Shown: positions 8,130 through 16,727 of the stretch, in pieces
Position numbering within the stretch: position 1 is the stretch's first letter
How the letters are laid out: every line of letters starts with the position of its first letter
NCBI GenBank assembly: GCA_030425505.1
Contig: JAUIAB010000001.1
Span: forward strand, 299,174-363,173
Origin: Bacteroidia bacterium
Lineage (GTDB): Bacteria > Bacteroidota > Bacteroidia > Cytophagales > Flammeovirgaceae
Direction of reading: 5' to 3'
DNA: 64,000 nucleotides
The notes under the pieces: generated by a model
The model's database searches: none
The model's input: the letters and a program-made list of their open reading frames with translations, nothing else
What the model was told of the DNA's origin: nothing
Position numbers and translations under genes: made by a program

Positions 8130-11100
8130 ATGCGGCTCCTCCTATCATTATTCTTTGCTTTAGGAAATTTCTTTTCTATTGCACAAGAAGTACAAAAAGC
8201 AGATACTCTATTTGCTAACCAGTATGTTGAAAAAGCACAAGTACTACAAGACTCTGCTAGGTATGATAGTTCTATTTATTATTTCAAAGCTGCTTCTTTA
8301 ATTTATGAAAAGGCAGATAATTGGGAGAGGTGGGTGGAAACATATAATGGGATTGGAGAAAATTATAGAGAGTTATATAACTACGAAAAAGCATTAAGCT
8401 ATCTAAGAAAAGCATTGGAAAAAGGGTTAAAGTATCTAGATAAAGATAATCCCTGGATATCCGATACTTATGTAAAAATGGGAATAATTTATGCAGGTCT
8501 AGGAAACTACTTTAAAGCTACAGAATACTATCAAAAAGCACTAGAAGTTTATCTGAGAGTATATGGCATTGAACATACCAAAATAGCAACTGTTTACATG
8601 AATATGGGTATAGTTCATCATGATAAAGGAAATTATGATAAAGCTTTAGAGTATTATCAAAAAGCGCTAAAAATAGATTTAAAGATACTTGAAAGTGGAC
8701 ACCCTAGCATAGCAAGCTCATATATGAGTATAGGTTTAGTTTATGAGGATCAAGGAAATTATGACAAAACTTTAGAGTATTATCAAAGAGCATTAAAAAT
8801 ATATTTAAATAAGTATGGCAATAAGCATATAAAAGTTGCAACTGCTTATGGGTATATAGGAATAGTTTATAATAAACTGGGAAATTACCCAAAAACATTA
8901 GACTATTACCAGAAAGCATTAGAGGTTAAGTTAAAAACTTACAAGAGCAATCATCCCAGTATTGCTATCACATATCATAATATAGGAATAACTTACTACG
9001 AATTAGGTGATTACCAAAAAGCATTAAAATATTATCAAGAGGTATTAAGGATTAACTCAAAAGTTTATAGTAAAGAACACCCTAGAGTTGCAAGTACATA
9101 TATTGGTGTAGGTAATGTTTACAACTCAAAAAATGACTATACAAAAGCTACAGAATACTATCAAAAAGCGCTAGAAATTTACCTGAAAATATATGGTAAT
9201 AAGCATCCTTTAATAGCAACTATTTACCACAATATGGGTTCGGTTAATAGATCTATGCAAGCTATAGAGTATTATAAGAAAGCTTTAAGTATTAGGTTAA
9301 ATCTATATGGTAAAGAACACCCTTTGGTAGCAAATACGCTAATAAATATGGGAATCGTTTATAAAAACTTAAATGATTATGGTAAAGCTTTAGAGTATTA
9401 TCAAAGAGCTCTAAGAATAAACCTAAAAATATATGGGAATGAACACCCTAAAATAGCTCTTAGTTATGAAAATATAGGATCAGTTTATAGGGATCAAGGA
9501 AGATATACAAAGGCTTTAGAGTATTATCAGAGAGCATTAGATATTAAACAGAAAGCTTATAATAAAGATAACTCTAACATAGCAAATATCTACAGAAGTA
9601 TAGGTTTGGTTTATAATGATCAAAAAGATTATAAAAAAGCTCTAAAATACTATCAAAGTTCTATTATTGCCTTAGTAAAAAACTTTAATGACTCAAGTTT
9701 TTATAAAAACTCTCCTTTAGAAGAAATTAAATCAAAACCTTATTTATTAAAAGCATTTATTAGTAAATCACTCACACTTAAAGAACTTTATTACAACCAG
9801 TCCCATAACCTCAAAGACCTACAATTCTCCTTAGAAACCTATCAACTAGCTGCTGATCTTTTGGATAGTATGAGAAGTGATCATACCTCTACTCAAACTA
9901 AACAGGAACTAACTGAAAAGAACATTTCATCTGTATATGAAGGAGCAATTTCTACTGCCTGTGAGCTTTATCAGGTTACCAAAGACCCAAGCTATTTCCA
10001 TCAAGCCTTTACTGCATCGGAAAGAAGCAAAGCCTATCTGCTCAGAGAAGCACTCAACGAATACAAAGCCAAACAATTTGCTGGTATCCCTGATTCTTTA
10101 ATTGAACACGAGAACGAACTGAAAATTAAAATTGCATTTTATGAGAAATCACTTTTTGACGCAAAAAACACAGGTGTTGACAAACAAATAGATACCCTCA
10201 AAGTACAAAGCTATCAAAGTACTCTTTTTGATCTGAAAAGGCAGTATGAAAATTTAGTGGTTACCCTGGAAAAAGACTACCCTGAATACTATCAGATCAA
10301 ATATGAAACCAAAGTAGCTTCTGTAGAAGATATAAGAGAAAACCTGTTGGGTGATAGATCCGCTTTTATAGAATATTTTACTGGAGATAGTGTATTTTAT
10401 GTGTTTTCTCTTACTAAAGAAAAAATAAAACTTCACGCCATTGAAGATCTTGCTGAAATCCAGAAATCCACTCAGGAATTAAGAACTACTTTTACCCCTT
10501 CTACTTCTAAATTTGATCGTACAAGCTATAAAAAATTCACTAAAAATAGTTTTTTCTTATACCAAAAACTACTAGCTACTGTACTATACTCTTTAGAAAC
10601 AAAACCCAATAAACTCATCATTGCCTCTGATGGAATCATTAGCTACCTTCCCTTTGAGCTATTGCTTTATAAAGAAGCCCCTTTAGCTAAAAGTGAAAAA
10701 GAAATTAACTATGCCCATCTTCCTTATCTCTTGAATCAATATCAGGTAAGCTATACCTATTCAGCAACCCTTATCCAACAAAATAAGAAAAACCCTCTTC
10801 GAGTCTCAAAGAAAGATAGAGATATTAAGAACGAATGTCTTGCCTTAGCGCCAGCTTATGGAGAAAAAAGTACCTCCTTTGCTATAAGAGGAAATTTTGA
10901 CCTCCTTAGAAATGAAGAGCTAAAGCTTCTCCCTGGCGCAAAGAAAGAAGCTCAAAATATTAGTAAGTATTTCAATGGTAAGTTCCTTTTCGATACAGAA
11001 GCCAACGAAGTTAATTTTAAAAGGGAAGCTACTAAATATTCCATCATTCATCTAGCCACTCATGCAGAAGTAGAAGATAAAGACCCTCTCTATTCAAAGA

Positions 11101-11585
11101 TCTATTTCACTAACACAAATGATTCTATTGAAGATGATACTTTACATACCTATGAGTTGTACAATATGAAATTAAATGCAGATCTGGTGGTTCTGAGTGG
11201 TTGTGCCACGGGCTCAGGAGAATATATAAAAGGCGAGGGAGTGATAAGTTTATCCAGAGGCTTTATGTATGCAGGAACACCAAGTGTGGTGCTATCTCTT
11301 TGGCAAGTATCTGATGAGCATACCTCTAGTTTGATGGACTATTTTTACAAAGCATTATCAGAAGGTTTAGCCAAAGACGAAGCACTACAAAAAGCCAAGA
11401 AGCAATATTTAAAAAAAGCAGATGTTTTTACATCACACCCTTACTACTGGGCATCGTTCATATTGCATGGCGATGAGAAGCCTATTACGTTGAGTAGAAA
11501 GATTAATCTTTGGTGGTGGTTAGTAGGAGTAGCTCTGATACTACTTTTAGGGTTAGTTATAGCTAAGAGAAAGAACCTTCTGTAA
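8130..11585 (+). CDS. Secreted, membrane-anchored TPR-CHAT (caspase-like) protein 1
   Basis: An 1151-residue protein. A signal peptide is at about residues 1-18 (ending SIAQE), followed by about eleven TPR units of roughly 42 residues (residues 65-500). These are of the long type with the linker K-x-Y-x-x-x-H-P between units. A helical linker (500-750) leads to a C-terminal CHAT peptidase domain (about 790-1110). The expected catalytic dyad is visible: His978 in LATHAE and Cys1025 in LSGCATG. One transmembrane helix (WWWLVGVALILLLGLVIA) and a short basic tail end the protein, so TPRs and protease should face the periplasm. TPR 8 is several residues short. CHAT domains are caspase-related proteases usually controlled by partner binding to the repeats. 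The substrate is unknown. A closely related paralogue follows after 48 bases. Confidence 0.85.
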   Translation: MRLLLSLFFALGNFFSIAQEVQKADTLFANQYVEKAQVLQDSARYDSSIYYFKAASLIYEKADNWERWVETYNGIGENYRELYNYEKALSYLRKALEKGLKYLDKDNPWISDTYVKMGIIYAGLGNYFKATEYYQKALEVYLRVYGIEHTKIATVYMNMGIVHHDKGNYDKALEYYQKALKIDLKILESGHPSIASSYMSIGLVYEDQGNYDKTLEYYQRALKIYLNKYGNKHIKVATAYGYIGIVYNKLGNYPKTLDYYQKALEVKLKTYKSNHPSIAITYHNIGITYYELGDYQKALKYYQEVLRINSKVYSKEHPRVASTYIGVGNVYNSKNDYTKATEYYQKALEIYLKIYGNKHPLIATIYHNMGSVNRSMQAIEYYKKALSIRLNLYGKEHPLVANTLINMGIVYKNLNDYGKALEYYQRALRINLKIYGNEHPKIALSYENIGSVYRDQGRYTKALEYYQRALDIKQKAYNKDNSNIANIYRSIGLVYNDQKDYKKALKYYQSSIIALVKNFNDSSFYKNSPLEEIKSKPYLLKAFISKSLTLKELYYNQSHNLKDLQFSLETYQLAADLLDSMRSDHTSTQTKQELTEKNISSVYEGAISTACELYQVTKDPSYFHQAFTASERSKAYLLREALNEYKAKQFAGIPDSLIEHENELKIKIAFYEKSLFDAKNTGVDKQIDTLKVQSYQSTLFDLKRQYENLVVTLEKDYPEYYQIKYETKVASVEDIRENLLGDRSAFIEYFTGDSVFYVFSLTKEKIKLHAIEDLAEIQKSTQELRTTFTPSTSKFDRTSYKKFTKNSFFLYQKLLATVLYSLETKPNKLIIASDGIISYLPFELLLYKEAPLAKSEKEINYAHLPYLLNQYQVSYTYSATLIQQNKKNPLRVSKKDRDIKNECLALAPAYGEKSTSFAIRGNFDLLRNEELKLLPGAKKEAQNISKYFNGKFLFDTEANEVNFKREATKYSIIHLATHAEVEDKDPLYSKIYFTNTNDSIEDDTLHTYELYNMKLNADLVVLSGCATGSGEYIKGEGVISLSRGFMYAGTPSVVLSLWQVSDEHTSSLMDYFYKALSEGLAKDEALQKAKKQYLKKADVFTSHPYYWASFILHGDEKPITLSRKINLWWWLVGVALILLLGLVIAKRKNLL

Positions 11586-11633
11586 CATTATTAACAATAT
11601 AATAGACTTTATTTAGTACTAACAATTCATAAA

Positions 11634-14600
11634 ATGTTTATGCGATTCCTCCTAGCACTACTCTTTACTTCAGGGCACTTTCTCTCTATTGCTCAAGAAA
11701 AATATGAAACTAAAATTGACACTCTTCTTGCCAATGAATATATGAAAGAAGCCAAGGTACTACAGGACTCTGCTAGGTATGATAGTTCTATTTATTATTT
11801 CAAAGCTGCTGCAAAGATTTATAAAAAAGCAGAAAATTGGGAGAAGTGGATAAAAGCGTATAATTGGATAGGATGGAATTATAAAGGTTTATCTTATTAT
11901 GATAAAGCTTTATTTTATCTTCAAGAATCATTAGATAAAGGATTAAAGAAATTAGGAAATAAACACTCTAAAGTAGCACTTACTTATAATCATATAGGTA
12001 ATGTTTATGACTCTCAAGGTTCCTATCAAAAAGCCCTAGAATACTATCAAAAAGCATTGGATATTATGCTAATAGTTTACGGTGAAACCCATTCTCTAGT
12101 AGCAAGTATTTATGGTAATAAAGGGTTAGTCTATAAAAGGTTAGGTAGCTATCAAAAAGCTCTAGAGTACTATGAAAAAGCTCTAAAAATTTATTTAGAA
12201 ACAGGTGGCAAGGAACATCATAGTGTAGCACTTACTTATAGATACATAGGTAACATTTATCACAAACAAAGTCATTATCAAAAAGCATTAGAATACTATC
12301 AAAAAGCCCTAGAAATAGACTTAAAAACATATGGAGGTGAACATCCTTATTTGGCACATATATATGGTGATATGGGCATAGTTTGCAGAAGCCAAGGTGC
12401 TTATGAAAAAGCCCTGGAATACTATCAAAAAGAGCTAAATATTTACTTGAAAGTTTTAGGAAGAGAAAATATTTCGGTAGCAAAAGTCTATCACAACCTG
12501 GGTAATGTTTATGCAAATCAAAGTAACTATGATAAAGCACTAGAATACCATCAAAAAGTATTAGAGATTGCTTTGAATGTTTTGGGTAAAAACCATCCCA
12601 AAATTGAACTTATTCACTGTAGTATCGCTAATGTTTATGAAATTCAAGGTGCTTATGAAAAAGCATTGGAATACTTCCAGAAAGCTCTCAGCATTGCCCT
12701 TAAGGTTTATGGTAAGAGTCATTCTAATATAGCAAGTATTTACAGTGGCATGGGTTTAGCTTATGCAAATCAAGGCTCTTACCAAAAAGCTCTAGAATAC
12801 TATCAAAAAGCCCTAAATATTGGCTTGAAGACTTTAGGTAAAGAACACCCTAATGTAGCAAGCATTTATAATAATATGGGGTTGGCTTATAGATACAGAG
12901 GTGTTTATGAAAAAGTACTAGAATACTATCAAAAAGCATTAAAAATTCAGATAAAAACCTTAGGTAGAGAGCACCCTGATATAACAACTACTTATATGAA
13001 TTTGGGTTTAGTTTATGCAGATCAAGGTTTTTATGAAAAAGCTTTTTTTTATTATGAAAAAGCTATTCATATTCAATTAAAGATTTTAGGTAAAAAGCAC
13101 TCTAAAGTAGCACTTACTTATAATAACATGGGATTAACTTATCAAAATCAAGGTTTCTATCAAAAAGCTTTATTTTGTTATCAAAAAGAACTAATTGCCT
13201 TAGGAAAAAACTTTAAGGATACAAGTATTTACATAAACCCTATTTTGGATCAAATTATCTCAAAACCTGAGATGTTAAGAGCACTTATAAGCAAGTCAGC
13301 CATATTAAAAAACTTTTACTACAAAAAGTCCCTCCAGCTTAAAGACCTCCAGCTTTCTTTTGAAACGTATCAACTAGCCGCCAGTCTTCTAGATACCATG
13401 CGGAACGACTACTTATCTATTCAATCTAAACAAAAACTTACCGAAAAGAATATTTATAATGTTTATGAAGGTGCTATTTCTACTGCCTATGAGCTTTATA
13501 ATATCACTAAAGATTCTAACTACCTCTATCAAGCTTTTACAATATCAGAAAGAAGCAAAGCCTATCTACTCAGACAAGCACTCAACGAATCTAAAGCTAA
13601 ACAATTTGCTGGTATTGCTGACTCCTTGCTAGAGAGTGAGAAAGATCTAAAAATTAAAATTTCCTTTTATGAAAAATCTCTTTTTAACGCTCAACATCCT
13701 AGTATTGGAAAAGAAATAGATACTCTCAAAGTAAAGAACTACCAAAACAACCTCTTTGATTTGAAAAGAGAATATGAAAAACTAGTGGCAGCACTAGAAA
13801 AAAACTATCCTGAATATTATCAAATCAAATACGAAACTAAAGTAGCCTCTGTAGAATATATTCGAGAGAATCTCTTAGATGGTCATTCCGCTTTTGTTGA
13901 GTACTTTGCAGGTGATAGCGCTTTATATGTATTTGCCATTACTAAAGAAAAGATACAATTTCATTCCATTAAAGATCTTGGTAAAATTCAAGAGGCTGCT
14001 CAGGAACTTCAAAGTATGTTCAAGTTTTATTATCCAGAGCTTAGCCTTAAAGCCTACGAACAGTTTACAGAACCCACTCACCTACTATATCAAAAGCTTT
14101 TAGCGCCTATAGTAGATTCTTTAAAAATAAAACCAAAAAAAATCATCATTGCCTCTGATGGGGCTGTAAGCTATCTTCCCTTTGAGCTATTATTATACAA
14201 AGAAGCTCCTTTAGTAAAAAGTGAAAGAGAAATTAACTATGCAGAACTTCCCTACCTTCTAAACGATTATCAAATAAGCTATACCTATTCCGCAACACTG
14301 CTTCGACAAAACAAGAAAGAGTCCGTTAGAATTCATAAAAGAGATAAAGGTATTAGGAGTGAATGCCTTGCCTTTGCTCCTACCTATGGAAAAGAAAGTG
14401 CCACTTTTGCTACAAGAGGAAGCTTTGAGCTTCTTAGAAATGAAGAGCTAAAGCTTCTCCCCGGAGCTAAGAAAGAAGCTCAAAACATTAGTAAGTATGC
14501 CGATGGTAAATTCCTTTTTGATGCAGAAGCCAGTGAAGCCAACTTTAAAAGAGAAGCTACTAACTATTCCATCATTCACCTGGCTACTCATGCAGAAGTA

Positions 14601-15110
14601 GAAGATAAAGATCCACTTTATTCTAAAATCTACTTTACTAATACTAACGACTCAATAGAAGATGATACTTTACATACTTATGAGTTGTACAATATGAAAT
14701 TGAATGCAGACCTGGTGGTACTGAGTGGTTGTTCCACTGGTTTGGGGAAATATGTAAAAGGTGAGGGAGTAATGAGTTTATCGAGAGGTTTTATGTACGC
14801 AGGAGCACCAAGTATAGTGCTTTCACTTTGGCAGGTATCGGATGAGCATACCTCCAATTTGATGGATTATTTTTACAAAGCTTTGTCAGAGGGATTAGCT
14901 AAAGGCGAAGCACTACAAAAAGCCAAGAAGCAATATTTACAAAAAGTAGATGCTTTTACCTCCCATCCTTACTACTGGGCATCCTTCATATTGCATGGAG
15001 ATGAGAAACCTATTTCATTAAGCAGAGAAATTAATCCTTGGTGGTGGTTAGGTGGAATTACTCTGGTACTACTTCTAGTATCTATTGTAGTTAAAAAGAG
15101 AAGGAGGTAA
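11634..15110 (+). CDS. Secreted, membrane-anchored TPR-CHAT (caspase-like) protein 2
   Basis: A tandem paralogue of the preceding gene with the same order of parts: signal peptide (ending SIAQE), eleven TPRs (all full length here), helical linker, CHAT domain, one transmembrane helix and a basic tail KKRRR. The expected catalytic residues are His986 (LATHAE) and Cys1033 (LSGCSTG). The linker and CHAT parts are much more alike between the two copies than the TPRs. That fits duplication followed by divergence of the sensing repeats. Comparison with the first copy suggests that the ATG at 11640 (MRFLLALLF) may be the true start. The 48-base spacing, with no terminator or clear promoter between, implies one operon. 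Confidence 0.85.
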   Translation: MFMRFLLALLFTSGHFLSIAQEKYETKIDTLLANEYMKEAKVLQDSARYDSSIYYFKAAAKIYKKAENWEKWIKAYNWIGWNYKGLSYYDKALFYLQESLDKGLKKLGNKHSKVALTYNHIGNVYDSQGSYQKALEYYQKALDIMLIVYGETHSLVASIYGNKGLVYKRLGSYQKALEYYEKALKIYLETGGKEHHSVALTYRYIGNIYHKQSHYQKALEYYQKALEIDLKTYGGEHPYLAHIYGDMGIVCRSQGAYEKALEYYQKELNIYLKVLGRENISVAKVYHNLGNVYANQSNYDKALEYHQKVLEIALNVLGKNHPKIELIHCSIANVYEIQGAYEKALEYFQKALSIALKVYGKSHSNIASIYSGMGLAYANQGSYQKALEYYQKALNIGLKTLGKEHPNVASIYNNMGLAYRYRGVYEKVLEYYQKALKIQIKTLGREHPDITTTYMNLGLVYADQGFYEKAFFYYEKAIHIQLKILGKKHSKVALTYNNMGLTYQNQGFYQKALFCYQKELIALGKNFKDTSIYINPILDQIISKPEMLRALISKSAILKNFYYKKSLQLKDLQLSFETYQLAASLLDTMRNDYLSIQSKQKLTEKNIYNVYEGAISTAYELYNITKDSNYLYQAFTISERSKAYLLRQALNESKAKQFAGIADSLLESEKDLKIKISFYEKSLFNAQHPSIGKEIDTLKVKNYQNNLFDLKREYEKLVAALEKNYPEYYQIKYETKVASVEYIRENLLDGHSAFVEYFAGDSALYVFAITKEKIQFHSIKDLGKIQEAAQELQSMFKFYYPELSLKAYEQFTEPTHLLYQKLLAPIVDSLKIKPKKIIIASDGAVSYLPFELLLYKEAPLVKSEREINYAELPYLLNDYQISYTYSATLLRQNKKESVRIHKRDKGIRSECLAFAPTYGKESATFATRGSFELLRNEELKLLPGAKKEAQNISKYADGKFLFDAEASEANFKREATNYSIIHLATHAEVEDKDPLYSKIYFTNTNDSIEDDTLHTYELYNMKLNADLVVLSGCSTGLGKYVKGEGVMSLSRGFMYAGAPSIVLSLWQVSDEHTSNLMDYFYKALSEGLAKGEALQKAKKQYLQKVDAFTSHPYYWASFILHGDEKPISLSREINPWWWLGGITLVLLLVSIVVKKRRR

Positions 15111-15313
15111 TTTATTAATACATACGTTCCACTTCTGATAATCAAATACTTATTTATATTCTTTGTTAAAGAATCTCATGGAGTACATATAAATTTAGTA
15201 GAAAGTGTAACACTACTTTTTTTGCTAATTAGGTTTTGCTATTCCTGCTCATTTTCTATGATAATAACATCAGATAAATCAAATAAATCTCTTTTTAATA
15301 AAAAGAAGTGGTT

Positions 15314-15359
15314 ACAAAATAACATAATATATACATATAAAAGTGTAATGTTATTTTGT
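15314..15359. repeat. 12-bp perfect inverted repeat in a 385-bp gap
   Basis: The gap 15111-15495 has no convincing gene. It contains ACAAAATAACAT (15314-15325) and its exact reverse complement (15348-15359) around a 22-base AT-rich loop. The right arm runs into a T-rich stretch, so it could be a weak terminator after the CHAT operon. A pure AT stem is poor for that, so an operator pair is also possible. Confidence 0.45.
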
Positions 15360-15379
15360 TTTTGATTTTAAAAGGATTG

Positions 15380-15403
15380 GATAAGTTGCTAGAAGCACTT
15401 ATC
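15380..15403. repeat. Short hairpin (GATAAGT / ACTTATC)
   Basis: GATAAGT and ACTTATC are exact reverse complements, with an inner GC/GC pair and a one-base bulge. The hairpin sits 92 bases before the repeat-protein gene in what is probably its leader or promoter region. It could be an operator or mRNA structure. Confidence 0.3.
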
Positions 15404-15495
15404 AATTTAACCTAGTTACTTATCACTCTGTCCTTTTTATGCTGCAGCAGTTAAAAACGAATAACAGTTTTTTTAACTTATAACTCAATTATTTT

Positions 15496-16725
15496 ATGAA
15501 ACATTTAATTTTATTTTCACTGTTATTAACATTCTCAAACACTTCTTGGGCTCAAAGTAATAATTATTTTGAACCAAATAGACCAAGAAACAACTCTGGA
15601 AGCTTTAATACTTTTCTTGGATTAATTGCGGGTTTCGATAATACCAATGGGCATCGTAACACATTTGTAGGTCATGCAGCTGGTGCGAATAATACCAGTG
15701 GAACATATAATACGTTTATTGGTCAAGGAGCTGGTTCGAATAATACCTCAGGAAACCATAATACATTTGTAGGAATGTTATCAGGAAGTTCTAATACTAC
15801 AGGATGGGATAATACATTTGTAGGACGCTTGTCAGGACACTCTAACACTACTGGAACAAATAATGCTTTTGTAGGAAGAGATGCTGGAAGTAGTAATACA
15901 GAAGGGAGAAGTAATACCTTTATTGGTTCTTACTCTGGCGGGAGAAATACAACAGGAGAGAATAATACATTTGTAGGTCGATCTGCAGGGTATAGAAATA
16001 CTACTGGAAATCACAATACTTTTATAGGGAAGGGTGCTGGTGATGCTAATACTAATGCACATTGGGGTACATTTATAGGTTACGGTTCAGGCTCTAATAA
16101 TACTACTGGTGATGCAAATGTATTTGTTGGTAACTATGCTGGTTACGATAATACAACAGGGGAAAGAAATATTTTCGTTGGCGCTAGTGCAGGAGAAAAT
16201 AATACTACAGGTAGTAGAAATGTTTTTTTAGGAGATAGAGCAGGAAACGATAATACTGCAGGAAGCAATAATGTATTTCTCGGCAATCATGCTGGTTACC
16301 GTGAAAGAGGTTCTAATAAACTTTATATTGCTAACTCTAGCAATAACACTCTTATTTATGGTGATTTCCAAGCAAGAAAAGTTGGGATTGGTACAACACA
16401 AGTAGGTTCTTTCACTTTAGCAGTAGAAGGGTCTATAGGAGCTAGAGAAGTACATGTTACCAGTGCTAATCCCTGGCCAGATTATGTCTTTGAAGAAGAT
16501 TACAACTTGCCTGATCTAAAAGAAGTAGAACAGTTTCTAAAAAAAGAGAAGCACCTTTCTGAAATTCCTTCTGCTGCTGAAGTAGAAAAAAATGGACAGA
16601 ATCTGGGAGAAATGAATGCTAAGCTTCTTAAAAAAATAGAGGAACTAACACTCTACACGATTCAACAGCAAAAGTTGATAGAAAAATTTGAAAGCAGACT
16701 AAATACACTTGAAAACAAACAATAA
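15496..16725 (+). CDS. Secreted beta-roll repeat protein with C-terminal coiled coil
   Basis: A 409-residue exported protein (signal peptide 1-19, ending SWAQ). Residues about 35-260 contain roughly fourteen 17-residue repeats of the form NTFVGxxAGxxNTTGxx. These resemble the YadA-type or phage-tail head repeats that stack as a left-handed beta-roll in trimers. A linker with KVGIGTT follows. The protein ends in a VEQFLKKEKHLSEIPSA segment and a coiled coil (about 350-409). This tail is seen on many Bacteroidota surface or tail-fibre-like proteins. No T9SS sorting domain is present. It is followed after 2 bases by the subtilase gene, so the two are almost surely co-expressed. Adhesion or matrix formation is inferred, not shown. 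Confidence 0.75.
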   Translation: MKHLILFSLLLTFSNTSWAQSNNYFEPNRPRNNSGSFNTFLGLIAGFDNTNGHRNTFVGHAAGANNTSGTYNTFIGQGAGSNNTSGNHNTFVGMLSGSSNTTGWDNTFVGRLSGHSNTTGTNNAFVGRDAGSSNTEGRSNTFIGSYSGGRNTTGENNTFVGRSAGYRNTTGNHNTFIGKGAGDANTNAHWGTFIGYGSGSNNTTGDANVFVGNYAGYDNTTGERNIFVGASAGENNTTGSRNVFLGDRAGNDNTAGSNNVFLGNHAGYRERGSNKLYIANSSNNTLIYGDFQARKVGIGTTQVGSFTLAVEGSIGAREVHVTSANPWPDYVFEEDYNLPDLKEVEQFLKKEKHLSEIPSAAEVEKNGQNLGEMNAKLLKKIEELTLYTIQQQKLIEKFESRLNTLENKQ

Positions 16726-16727
16726 CC

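Noticed and set aside
8700..13200. Possible CRISPR-like direct repeats in the CHAT genes
   Set aside because: The periodicity of about 126 bases is that of 42-residue TPR units in an intact reading frame, not repeat-spacer units.
15832..16062. Minus-strand frame in the repeat-protein gene
   Set aside because: A reverse reading of regular 51-base repeats, giving an artificial Ser/Ile repeat.
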